Assembly (NCBI RefSeq): GCF_030813415.1 | Contig: NZ_JAUSUF010000003.1 | Location: forward strand, 184,559-248,558 | Direction of reading: 5' to 3' | Length of the DNA stretch: 64,000 nt | DNA from: Eubacterium multiforme | GTDB taxonomy: Bacteria; Bacillota; Clostridia; Clostridiales; Clostridiaceae | Shown: one piece after another, positions 56,588 through 64,000 of the stretch | Numbering within the stretch: the first letter of the stretch is position 1 | Layout of the letters: the number at the start of each line of letters is the position of its first letter | Translations under genes and position numbers: made by a program | Notes under the pieces: generated by a model | Told to the model about the DNA's origin: nothing | Database searches by the model: none | What the model saw: the letters and a program-made list of their open reading frames with translations, nothing else

Positions 56588-56630
56588 AAAAGATTGCATC
56601 AATATTAATATTGATGCAATCTTTTTACTA
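56588..56630. terminator. Perfect 38-bp palindromic terminator
   Basis: Arms AAAAGATTGCATCAATATT and AATATTGATGCAATCTTTT are exactly complementary with no spacer between them, and T-runs occur on both sides. It can stop transcription in both directions at the end of the capsule locus. Confidence 0.85.
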
Positions 56631-56710
56631 TAAATATTAACAGATTTATTGTAAAATATTATATGATATTAATTTTTTTTTAAAAAATAAATTAAGAAAG
56701 GAAGAAAATT

Positions 56711-57655
56711 ATGGGGAAGAAGAAAAGTAAACTTAAAGTTGTTATTATAAGTATAATTGCAGTCTTAGTTATTGTACTTGGTGGTGGATATTTATACATA
56801 AATTCTAAACTTGGTAAAGTTCAGAAAGTAGATATTAATAAAGATAATCTTTCAATAGATCAAAATATTGAAAAAGATAAAGCAAAAAGTGAGATTAAAA
56901 ATATTGCGTTATTTGGAATAGATGCGCCTAAAGGTAAAACAGGTCGTTCTGATGCAGTTATGATTTTAACTATTGATAAAAAACATGATAAATTAAAACT
57001 TACATCAATTATGAGAGATTCTTATGTCGATGTACCAGGTCATGGAAAGACAAAACTTACACATGCATATGCTTATGGAGGACCTGAACTTGCAGTAAAA
57101 ACATTGAATCAGAATTTTAAACTTAATATAGAAGATTTTATGGCAGTTAATTTTACATCCTTACCAGAAATAATTAATAAAATAGGTGGAGTACAAATAA
57201 ATATAACGAAAGAAGAAATTAAGCATATTCCAGGAGTAACACATTCAGGAATGCAAACATTAAACGGAGCTCAGGCGCTAGCTTATTCAAGGATAAGATA
57301 TGCTGCAGGTGGAGATTATAAGAGAACTCAGAGACAAAGAGTTGTTCTTGAAGCTATTTTTAGAAAGATGAAGGATTCTCCAAAGAGTGAATATCCAAAC
57401 TTAATAAATGAGTTTTTGCCTTATGTAGAAACTAATATGTCATCATTAGATATGATAGGACTAGCTAAGGATTCAATGCCATTATTAAAAGGAAATTTAG
57501 AACTTGCAAGATTCCCTTTAAATGGAGATTGTCAAGGAAAGATGATAAATGGTGTTTGGTATTTGGTATTTAATCAAAAGAAAACTTTAGATGAAATTCA
57601 AGGTTATATATATGATAATAAACCATTACCAAAAGGTAGTAATACTAATACTTAA
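56711..57655 (+). CDS. LytR-CpsA-Psr (LCP) family glycopolymer ligase
   Basis: The 314-residue protein has a cytoplasmic basic N-terminus, one membrane segment (about residues 9-30) and an extracellular LCP domain: LFGIDAPKGKTGRSDAVMIL near residue 66, SIMRDSYVDVPGHGKTKLTH near 98, and ALAYSRIRYAAGGDYKRTQR near 194, with the arginines that bind pyrophosphate. LCP enzymes attach capsule or teichoic acid chains from the lipid carrier to peptidoglycan. Its place after the capsule locus suggests it acts on that polymer. AAGGAAG precedes the ATG. Confidence 0.93.
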   Translation: MGKKKSKLKVVIISIIAVLVIVLGGGYLYINSKLGKVQKVDINKDNLSIDQNIEKDKAKSEIKNIALFGIDAPKGKTGRSDAVMILTIDKKHDKLKLTSIMRDSYVDVPGHGKTKLTHAYAYGGPELAVKTLNQNFKLNIEDFMAVNFTSLPEIINKIGGVQINITKEEIKHIPGVTHSGMQTLNGAQALAYSRIRYAAGGDYKRTQRQRVVLEAIFRKMKDSPKSEYPNLINEFLPYVETNMSSLDMIGLAKDSMPLLKGNLELARFPLNGDCQGKMINGVWYLVFNQKKTLDEIQGYIYDNKPLPKGSNTNT

Positions 57656-57704
57656 AAAATAGTATCTTCATATAATAATAAATTTAATTAGATATTAAAG
57701 GAAA

Positions 57705-57755
57705 TACTGGCTAAAGATAAATTCAGTAGAATTATTTTTAGTCAGTTTTTTATTT
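57705..57755 (+). terminator. Rho-independent terminator after the LCP gene
   Basis: CTGGCTAAA pairs with TTTAGTCAG (one G-U pair) and is followed by TTTTTTATTTT. Confidence 0.75.
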
Positions 57756-57824
57756 TCCTAGTTATATTTTAAATTTTGTGGTATTATGTTCTGTATTATC
57801 TAAAAAAGGAGGAGAATGTGTTTT

Positions 57825-58805
57825 ATGGATAGTACAAAAAAGATAGACAGCAAAAAACTTATAGGAAACCTAATTATGATAATTGGAATAATAATATTTG
57901 TTTCAATATTTTCTAAAATATTTGGAGCTGAAAATACTTTAGTTGGAGTAACAATAATTACTGCAATACTTATGTTTAACGTTATGCATTTAAATTTGAA
58001 GTTTAAGGATGCAATTGTTGCAATAATTGTTGCTTTTACTGGAATGGGGTTAACTTCATACTTAAGTATGGTTAATCCATTTTTAGGGATACCTATTAAT
58101 TTTATATCAGTATTTATTATGGCTTATATATTTTCAAATAAAATTGAAGAAAAGGCATATCTTCCATTTCTTTTATGTTATGTTTTCCTTCAAGGAAATC
58201 CTGTAACATCAGAAAAATTACAACCTAGAATATTAAGCCTTTTAATTGGAGGAATACTTGTTGGTGTAATTTATTATTTTAGTCACAGAAAAATATCTCA
58301 TGATGATCATAGAAGTATAAGGGAGATGTTTTCATCTAAGGATAAGGATCCCCTTCAAATTAATTTTGCTTTAAGAATGGCAATAGGATTAACTATTTCT
58401 ATGTTCATAGGTGGAATATTTGGCTTTGTTAAAGGAATGTGGATTAGTGCTACAGTTTTATCATTAACTCAACCTCATTATGAGCAAACTAAGGAAAGAA
58501 TAGGTCAAAGGATAATAGGCACTATAATAGGAGCTGCATTATTTATTATATTATTTTGTTTTATAGTTCCAAAATCAATGGATACTATAGTTTTATTAGT
58601 ATTAAGTTATATATATACTTTTATTAAGCCATATAAGATACAAATGATTTTTGTAACTTTAAATGCTTTAGCAGCTGCAATGATATTATTTGATGCATCT
58701 ACTTCTGTTCCTATGAGAATAGCATTTGTTTTAGTTGGAATTGTGATAGCAGTTATTGTTAATAAGATACTATATAGTAGATTTGAAAGAAAATATAAAG
58801 GTTAG
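57825..58805 (+). CDS. FUSC-family membrane protein
   Basis: The 326-residue protein has two blocks of membrane segments (about residues 12-150 and 185-320) joined by a polar loop, the halves of an aromatic-acid-exporter (FUSC/ArAE) fold. LRMAIGLTISMFIG and MWISATVLSLTQPHYEQT with RIGQRIIGTIIGA are typical of the second half. The substrate is unknown. AAGGAGGAG precedes ATGs at 57816 (too near) and 57825 (somewhat far); the second is chosen with reserve. Confidence 0.78.
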   Translation: MDSTKKIDSKKLIGNLIMIIGIIIFVSIFSKIFGAENTLVGVTIITAILMFNVMHLNLKFKDAIVAIIVAFTGMGLTSYLSMVNPFLGIPINFISVFIMAYIFSNKIEEKAYLPFLLCYVFLQGNPVTSEKLQPRILSLLIGGILVGVIYYFSHRKISHDDHRSIREMFSSKDKDPLQINFALRMAIGLTISMFIGGIFGFVKGMWISATVLSLTQPHYEQTKERIGQRIIGTIIGAALFIILFCFIVPKSMDTIVLLVLSYIYTFIKPYKIQMIFVTLNALAAAMILFDASTSVPMRIAFVLVGIVIAVIVNKILYSRFERKYKG

Positions 58806-58839
58806 TTAAAACATAAGTTAATAATTAAATAGTAGTTTT

Positions 58840-58887
58840 AAAAATGTCTAAGGGATATATTTTATTTAATATCTTTTGGACATTTTT
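58840..58887 (+). terminator. Rho-independent terminator after the FUSC gene
   Basis: AAAAATGTCTAAGGGATAT pairs with ATATCTTTTGGACATTTTT through several G-U pairs, then T-run. Confidence 0.75.
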
Positions 58888-58990
58888 TAATATCTTTTAG
58901 AATTGAAAATAAAAAATTGTAAATATAAGTAATAGATGGTAGAATAATAATGGCAAAAAGGTAAAATATTATGAAATAAGGAGAAAATAA

Positions 58991-60889
58991 ATGAAAAAGA
59001 ATAATTTAGTTAGAATAATAGCATTATGTGGAATCATAATATCATTTATTCCTAATATTCAAGTAAATGCGGCAAATAATTCTAAAAATAGTAAGAGATA
59101 TATAGAATGCAAATGGATAAAGGATAAAGGGCTTTGGACTTATAAAAAAGAGGATGGTTCATTAGCTAAAGGTTGGATAAAAGTTAAAGATAAGTGGTAT
59201 CATATGGATAGAAAAGGTATCATGGAAATTGGCTGGCATAAAATTAATGGTAAGTGGTACTTCATGGATAAAGATGGAGAAATGGAAACCGGTTGGACAA
59301 AGGTTAAAGGTAGATGGTATTACATGGATAAAGATGGTGCCATGGAGACAGGCTGGGTTAAGGTTAAAGACAAGTGGTATTATATGGATGATGATGGAGA
59401 AATGGAAACCAGTTGGACAAAGGTTAAAGGTAGATGGTATTACATGGATAAAAATGGTGCTATGGAAACTGGTTGGGTAAAGGTTAAAAATAAATGGTAC
59501 CATATGGACAATAGTGGAGAAATGGAAACTGGATGGATAAATCTTAAAAACAAAAAATATTATTTAAGATCATCAGGTGAAATGGTTACTGGTAAAGTAA
59601 ATATCAATAAAAATATTTATTATTTTAATAATGATGGATCTATGAAGGAACCAAAATGGGTAAAAAATAATGGAAATTGGTACTATAAAAACAGTGATGA
59701 TTCTTTTGCAAAGGGTTGGATAAAGGTAAAAGATAAATGGTATTACATGAATAAAGATGGAGAAATGAAAACTGGTTGGTTAAAGCTTGGAGATAAATGG
59801 TACTATATGGATGAAGACGGAGAAATGAGGACAGGCTGGGTAAAGGTTAAAAATAGATGGTATCATATGGATAAAAGTGGAGAAATGGAAACTGGATGGA
59901 TAAAGGTTAAGGATAAATGGTACTATATGGACAAAAGTGGCAGTATGGTTACTGGCAGAATAAATCTTGGTACAAAATCCTATGAATTTTACAGTGATGG
60001 TTCTATGAAGGATCAAGAGTTTGCAAAGGGTAAATTAACAAATTTTGAAATGAATCTTAGAAGTAAACCAAGTTTAAATTCAGCTGTATTAACAACTGTA
60101 TCAGAGGGTTCAGATGTACTAGTTCTTGAAAAGGTAAAGGGAGATCTTACATATTATCGTGTAAAATATAATCATAATGGAAAAACTTATAATGGATATA
60201 TAAGTACATATTTAAATGGAGTAACAGCTGTACAAGTTTATGATGATAATAACAATAATGAATTTTTAGGTGTATTATCTGAAAAATATGAATCAAATGG
60301 AAATCCTGGATGCATTTCATCTGGAGAAGGGGATTATGGTGGTAAGTCTTATGGAGCTTGGCAATTATCATCAAAATTAGGTTCATTAAATGGTTTTGTT
60401 AATTGGCTTAAAGGTGAAAATTATGATTTTTATAAAAGATTAACTGATGCAAGAAGTTTAGATAATGGTTCAAATTGTGGACCACATTTTGATAAGGAAT
60501 GGAAGAGTCTTGCTAATAATCATTATAATACTTTTTATAACTTACAACATAAATATACGAAAAAAACTTTTTATGATGATTTAGTTAACAGACTAACAAC
60601 TAATGATGGATTTTCTAATATGCTAACAAACTTTTCAATTAGAAATGTATTATGGTCAACTGCAGTTCAACATGGGGCTTATGGAGCTTACCAAATCATA
60701 GCACCACTTTCAGATACTAAGGATGTTGAAAAATTTATAAATAAGGTATATGCAGAAAGAGGTCGTAAAAATTCAAGTGGAGGACTTGTTCATTTTCCAA
60801 ATTGTTCAAAAGCAGTTCAAAGAGGTGTGGCAAGTAGATTTTCAAGGGAAGAAAATGATGCTATCAGAATGTATGAATACAGTTTTTAA
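58991..60889 (+). CDS. Secreted protein with cell-wall-binding repeats, SH3 domain and lysozyme-like C-terminal domain
   Basis: The 632-residue protein has a signal peptide (NNLVRIIALCGIIISFIP, cleaved near VNAAN). About 15 copies of a 20-residue cell-wall (choline-type) binding repeat follow over residues 36-345, each like GWxKVKxKWYYMDKDGEMET. A bacterial SH3 domain (MNLRSKPSLNSAVLTTVSEG) lies at about 347-415. The C-terminal 210 residues contain YESNGNPGCISSGEGDYGG and SYGAWQLSS, a style seen in lysozyme-like peptidoglycan hydrolases; the Glu in YESNG is a catalytic candidate. A wall hydrolase is likely but unproven. AAGGAG precedes the ATG. Confidence 0.8.
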   Translation: MKKNNLVRIIALCGIIISFIPNIQVNAANNSKNSKRYIECKWIKDKGLWTYKKEDGSLAKGWIKVKDKWYHMDRKGIMEIGWHKINGKWYFMDKDGEMETGWTKVKGRWYYMDKDGAMETGWVKVKDKWYYMDDDGEMETSWTKVKGRWYYMDKNGAMETGWVKVKNKWYHMDNSGEMETGWINLKNKKYYLRSSGEMVTGKVNINKNIYYFNNDGSMKEPKWVKNNGNWYYKNSDDSFAKGWIKVKDKWYYMNKDGEMKTGWLKLGDKWYYMDEDGEMRTGWVKVKNRWYHMDKSGEMETGWIKVKDKWYYMDKSGSMVTGRINLGTKSYEFYSDGSMKDQEFAKGKLTNFEMNLRSKPSLNSAVLTTVSEGSDVLVLEKVKGDLTYYRVKYNHNGKTYNGYISTYLNGVTAVQVYDDNNNNEFLGVLSEKYESNGNPGCISSGEGDYGGKSYGAWQLSSKLGSLNGFVNWLKGENYDFYKRLTDARSLDNGSNCGPHFDKEWKSLANNHYNTFYNLQHKYTKKTFYDDLVNRLTTNDGFSNMLTNFSIRNVLWSTAVQHGAYGAYQIIAPLSDTKDVEKFINKVYAERGRKNSSGGLVHFPNCSKAVQRGVASRFSREENDAIRMYEYSF

Positions 60890-60913
60890 AAATTTATAAT
60901 AGGAGAAGTTACA

Positions 60914-61414
60914 ATGAAAAATAAAAAAATATGGATAACACTTATAGTATTAATAGCAATTTCTACATCAATTTATTTTTTAGTTTTAAATAAAAATGAT
61001 AAAGTATTGGAAGGTACAAAGGCATCAGTTGAAAATAATAATTCAAAGAATGTTGTAGAAAATAAATTAAAAGAAAAAACTGAAGATAATTTAAAAGAAA
61101 AATCTAGTGAAAGTTCAAAAAATGAAAGTAATAAAGTTAAATCTAATAAAGAAACAGAAAAGAGTATGGAAAAGAAAGAAACAGAAAACTCTAAAAATAA
61201 ATTTACTTTAGATGATGCAATTAAAGTATGTAAAGAGAAGTATGGAGTTGATAATGATACTATATATGTTGGAAATAATACTATGGAAAATGTTAATGGT
61301 AAAAAAGGATATTTAATTGAAGTGAAATCTAAGGAGCTTATGAAACAAGGAGGAACTGGAGTAGCTTTTACAGTTTTAGTTTCTTCAAATAAAGTTATAA
61401 GCGAATTAAAATAG
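60914..61414 (+). CDS. Membrane-anchored hypothetical protein with charged linker
   Basis: The 166-residue protein has one N-terminal membrane segment (about residues 7-25), a Lys/Glu/Ser/Asn-rich linker (30-95) and a small folded C-terminal domain with FTLDDAIKVCKEKYG and GKKGYLIEVKSKEL, followed by VAFTVLVSSNKVISELK, somewhat PepSY-like. The family is not recognised. It follows the secreted wall protein after 24 bases with AGGAG before the ATG, so the two are probably cotranscribed. Confidence 0.65.
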   Translation: MKNKKIWITLIVLIAISTSIYFLVLNKNDKVLEGTKASVENNNSKNVVENKLKEKTEDNLKEKSSESSKNESNKVKSNKETEKSMEKKETENSKNKFTLDDAIKVCKEKYGVDNDTIYVGNNTMENVNGKKGYLIEVKSKELMKQGGTGVAFTVLVSSNKVISELK

Positions 61415-61520
61415 AGTTTTTCATAAAATTAACATTATGTAAAGATAATTGTTAAATTGAGTCAAAAATGATAACATAAAAATGTTTAAATTTATAAAAA
61501 TATAGAATAGAGGGATAAAT

Positions 61521-62678
61521 ATGTCTATTATAGATAGAGTTAAGTTTGATGGAATTGATAATGGAAACTGGCTAGTATGTAAGTATCCATCAGAAAAACT
61601 GTCTACTGCAACAAAACTTATAGTTTCTGAGGGACAAGTTGCTGTATTTTTTAAAGGTGGACAAATCTTTGATGTTTTTAATCCAGGAACATATACTTTA
61701 ACTACAGAAAATATACCATTTTTAAGTGCTTTTATAAATTTACCTTATGGTGGAGAAACTCCATTTACTGCGGAGATATATTTCTTAAATACTACATCAA
61801 AGTTAGATTTATATTGGGGAACAAAAGATCCAATTCAAATAGTTGATCCTAAGTATAAAATAAGATTAAAAGTTAGAGCTTTTGGGCAATTTGGATTTAA
61901 AATAAGTGATTATAAAGTTTTTTTAAGAGAGCTTATAGGCAGTATGGGCCCTTATAAGGTATGTAATCCAGAAAATATATCAAGCTTTTTTAAAGGGGCT
62001 TTAATAACTAAGGTTAAAAATATTATAGCAGCAGAAATAATAAAAAATAATATTTCTGCATTAGAGATTTCTGTTCATTTAGAGGAATTATCAAATTATG
62101 CTTTTGAGAAAGTAAGAGAAGAGTTTGGTAAATATGGAATAGATATAGTTAGTTTCTTTATTGAATCAATTAATTTTCCAGAAGAAGATTTTGATATGAT
62201 AAATAAAATATTAGTGGATAAGGCAGCCTTTGATATTATAGGAGAAGAAAGATACAACACAAAGAGAAGTTTTGATGTTTATGAAAAAGCAGCTGAAAAT
62301 GATAATGGTGCAGCATCAACAGCGGCAAGTGTTGGAATTGGATTAGGTCTTGCAAATAATATTTCCAATGTTTCTATGAATACTTCTGGAAGCTTAGGTA
62401 ATATTGAAGGTGCAAAATATGAGAATAATAATGGATGCAAATGTAATTCTTGTGGACATATAAATAAAGCTCAATCTAAATTTTGCACAAAATGTGGTGA
62501 AAAACTTATAGAAGAAAAAATATGTGAAAACTGTGGAGCATCTAATGAAATTGATGCAAAGTTTTGCTCAAGTTGTGGAAATAAATTAATAAAGGAAGTA
62601 ATTTGCCCTAGTTGTAAAAAAGAACTTACTGAAGATGCAAGATTCTGCAATTTTTGTGGAGCAAAGGTAGGTGAATAA
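61521..62678 (+). CDS. SPFH-domain protein with three C-terminal zinc ribbons (YdjI-like)
   Basis: The 385-residue cytoplasmic protein has an SPFH/band-7 domain (VSEGQVAVFFKGGQIFDVF near residue 35, through about 240) as in B. subtilis YdjI and virion-core-like proteins. An Ala/Gly-rich linker leads to three zinc ribbons: CNSCGHINKAQSKFCTKCG, CENCGASNEIDAKFCSSCG and CPSCKKELTEDARFCNFCG. YdjI is linked to membrane stress proteins. It is followed after one base by a membrane protein and then a TM2 zinc-ribbon protein, suggesting a small membrane-associated system. Confidence 0.85.
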   Translation: MSIIDRVKFDGIDNGNWLVCKYPSEKLSTATKLIVSEGQVAVFFKGGQIFDVFNPGTYTLTTENIPFLSAFINLPYGGETPFTAEIYFLNTTSKLDLYWGTKDPIQIVDPKYKIRLKVRAFGQFGFKISDYKVFLRELIGSMGPYKVCNPENISSFFKGALITKVKNIIAAEIIKNNISALEISVHLEELSNYAFEKVREEFGKYGIDIVSFFIESINFPEEDFDMINKILVDKAAFDIIGEERYNTKRSFDVYEKAAENDNGAASTAASVGIGLGLANNISNVSMNTSGSLGNIEGAKYENNNGCKCNSCGHINKAQSKFCTKCGEKLIEEKICENCGASNEIDAKFCSSCGNKLIKEVICPSCKKELTEDARFCNFCGAKVGE

Positions 62679-62679
62679 A

Positions 62680-63057
62680 ATGGCAGAAATATTATTATCA
62701 TTATATTCATTATTTTTAATATACATAGGTTATGAATATATAGCTTGGAATGACTTTACAGTTTATAGTTTAGCTAAATTATTAATATTAGTATTTATTT
62801 TTATGTCTCAATTTATTGTACATAAAGGTATTTATAGAAAATTTATAAAAGAAAAAATAGATTCAGCATACCATATTAGTTTAAAAACTATAACAGGAAT
62901 TTATGGTATTTTAATGGCAATTTATTTAATGTTTATACCAATATCCTTTGGAATAGATAATATTACTATAATATTTATAGTAACTTTAATATATTTAACT
63001 ATTTCTTTTTCAATAGTACATGCAGGAGAAGTAGCGGAAAGACAAAATAATTTATAA
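62680..63057 (+). CDS. Small membrane protein
   Basis: The 125-residue protein has four hydrophobic segments and no recognised motif. It starts one base after the stop of the SPFH gene, with AGGTGA 5 bases before the ATG; a GTG at 62671 opens a longer frame that overlaps that site. The close spacing suggests joint function with the SPFH protein. Confidence 0.65.
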   Translation: MAEILLSLYSLFLIYIGYEYIAWNDFTVYSLAKLLILVFIFMSQFIVHKGIYRKFIKEKIDSAYHISLKTITGIYGILMAIYLMFIPISFGIDNITIIFIVTLIYLTISFSIVHAGEVAERQNNL

Positions 63058-63086
63058 TTTAATAGGTTTACTAGGAGGAGTTAATT

Positions 63087-63497
63087 ATGACAGCGAGAGT
63101 TTGTAGTCAGTGTGGAGCAGCTTTAGAAGGAGATTCAAAGTTTTGTAAGTATTGTGGAACAAATAATGGTATTAATGAAGAGGTTAATAATAATCAAAGA
63201 CAATATCAAGAACCTATTCAATCTCAACCAATTAATCAAGGACAACCAATGCAATCAGCACAGTATGTTGGAACTAAGGTTCCTGTTAAAAGTAAGGTAG
63301 TTGCAGGAGTATTAGCAATATTATTAGGTGGACTTGGAATACATAAGTTTTATTTAGGAAAGATTTTTCAAGGAATTATATATTTAGTATTTTGTTGGAC
63401 ATATATACCAGCAATTATTGGAGTGATAGAAGGAATTGTTTATTTAACAAAGAGTGATGAAGCTTGGGCTGAAAAAGTAGGTTATAGATATAGATAA
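63087..63497 (+). CDS. Zinc-ribbon TM2-domain protein
   Basis: The 136-residue protein has a zinc ribbon (CSQCGAALEGDSKFCKYCG), a Gln/Asn-rich linker (35-65) and a TM2 domain of two membrane segments with ILLGGLGIHKFYLGKIFQGI, the conserved TM2 signature. TM2 proteins are widespread membrane proteins of unclear role. AGGAGGAG precedes the ATG. It closes the group of zinc-ribbon genes and ends at a strong terminator. Confidence 0.88.
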   Translation: MTARVCSQCGAALEGDSKFCKYCGTNNGINEEVNNNQRQYQEPIQSQPINQGQPMQSAQYVGTKVPVKSKVVAGVLAILLGGLGIHKFYLGKIFQGIIYLVFCWTYIPAIIGVIEGIVYLTKSDEAWAEKVGYRYR

Positions 63498-63506
63498 ATT
63501 AATAAT

Positions 63507-63540
63507 AAAGAAAGCAGCAATTTAATTGCTGCTTTCTTCA
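63507..63540. terminator. Terminator between the TM2 gene and the CapA relic
   Basis: AAGAAAGCAGCAA and TTGCTGCTTTCTT form a perfect hairpin with a 5-base loop; A- and T-runs on either side make it usable from both directions. Confidence 0.85.
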
Positions 63541-63925
63541 TTTAATTTAAAATAATTATTTGATATTTTGTTGTGGAGTGTAGGAGATAAACTATTCATA
63601 AATTTTAATACTTGTTTCTCTTTTTCACCATTCAATAATGTTGGAACATAATCATTTTTATGACTTACAGAAGATATTGAAGCAGGTAAAACTTTAAATT
63701 CAATATTTGAAAGGGAATCACCATTAAAAATTAGTTTTGATTTAAGTATAAAGGTTCTTTTGTCAGATGGATTTGGATTACCACCAAAACAAAAATTACC
63801 TAAAGAATATACTATAAGTTTACCGTTATAATCTTCTAATGATTGTATTACATGAGGATGTGATCCAAGTACCATAGTTGCGCCACAGTCAATAGCATAA
63901 TGAGCGAGACTGTAGATTATTTTGT
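63522..63925 (-). pseudogene. CapA/PgsA-type metallophosphatase-like protein, 3' fragment
   Basis: Only the C-terminal part of a CapA-family (poly-gamma-glutamate capsule / YwtB-type) protein is seen: AHYAIDCGATMVLGSHPHV, then QSLEDYNGKLIVYSLGNFCF. The frame is open from an upstream stop near 63930, about 130 codons, while family members have 350 or more. The missing N-terminus holds the metal-binding Asp and Asn residues, and a terminator at 63948-63988 lies where it should be, so the gene is a truncated relic. A start at the Met near 63875 would give 117 residues without a good ribosome site. Confidence 0.7.
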
Positions 63926-63947
63926 GTAATATGGTTTCTTAGAAATT

Positions 63948-63988
63948 AAATATTACTGGAAATTTTAGATTCCAGTAATATTTTTTTA
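63948..63988 (+). terminator. Rho-independent terminator near the window end
   Basis: AATATTACTGGAA and TTCCAGTAATATT pair perfectly around an 8-base loop, followed by a T-run on the plus strand. No plus-strand gene immediately upstream needs it; it may serve a minus-strand gene beyond the window or be left from a deletion. Confidence 0.75.
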
Positions 63989-64000
63989 TTATCTAGAAAT

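Noticed and set aside
59162..60016. Antisense and alternate-frame ORFs within the wall-binding repeats
   Set aside because: They mirror the 60-bp repeat of the real gene and have no ribosome sites.

Overview
The window looks like chromosome of a low-GC Firmicute of the genus Clostridium, and the gene set and style fit C. perfringens best. Supporting signs are the strong A+T bias, AGA/ATA-rich codon use, strong AAGGAGG-type ribosome binding sites, anaerobic glycerol genes with a GlpP-type leader, a dltD-A-B-C gene order and a Wzz/CpsD/CpsB capsule head. The species is an inference; no rRNA or tRNA gene is present to test it.

Layout: (1) 1-9.4 kb holds the 3' end of a CyuA/UPF0597-type gene, a giant 2711-residue cyclic-glucan-synthase-like gene and a convergent membrane protein. 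(2) 9.7-15.5 kb is a glycerol / glycerol-3-phosphate block: glpP, glpK, a terminator-bearing leader, then a three-gene anaerobic G3P dehydrogenase-like operon. (3) 15.6-20.4 kb is the dlt operon for D-alanylation of teichoic acids, with a short dltX gene hidden between dltD and dltA. (4) 20.4-25.9 kb carries two divergent zinc-ribbon membrane proteins, a small hypothetical, a repeat-filled intergenic region, a drug-type MFS exporter and a P-loop ATPase. (5) 26-29.5 kb has aspA behind a near-perfect sigma-54 promoter, convergent with a LevR-like sigma-54 activator that seems to lack its C-terminus. (6) 29.8-32.6 kb has prfC and wecB. (7) 33.1-56.1 kb is a capsule locus. (8) 56.4-64 kb has a VanZ relic, an LCP ligase, a FUSC protein, a repeat-rich secreted cell-wall protein, further zinc-ribbon proteins and a CapA relic.

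The capsule locus starts with a conserved head (Wzz-like, CpsD kinase, CpsB phosphatase, CapD/PglF dehydratase, DegT aminotransferase). After a 395-bp AT-rich gap comes a compositionally different variable section: PglC-type initiating transferase, glycosyltransferases, acetyltransferase, Wzy-like and MurJ-like membrane proteins, a pyruvyltransferase/deacetylase/FrhB trio, and a nonulosonic acid cassette (NeuD/PglD-like, NeuB, two Gfo/Idh oxidoreductases, CMP-sugar synthetase, NeuC). It ends with a UDP-sugar dehydrogenase and a perfect 38-bp palindromic terminator. Together these genes would make a surface polysaccharide containing a sialic-acid-family sugar and probably a uronic acid.

The most interesting signals are the nonulosonate capsule with an unrecognised GT-B-like protein that could be its transferase, the sigma-54/aspA pair with clustered AGTGTG motifs, a family of long hairpin repeats including a 317-bp tandem duplication, a 27-bp inverted element flanking glpK, and the short dltX gene. 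Several starts were moved downstream of the longest ORF to the codon best placed after a Shine-Dalgarno sequence; these are noted per gene.
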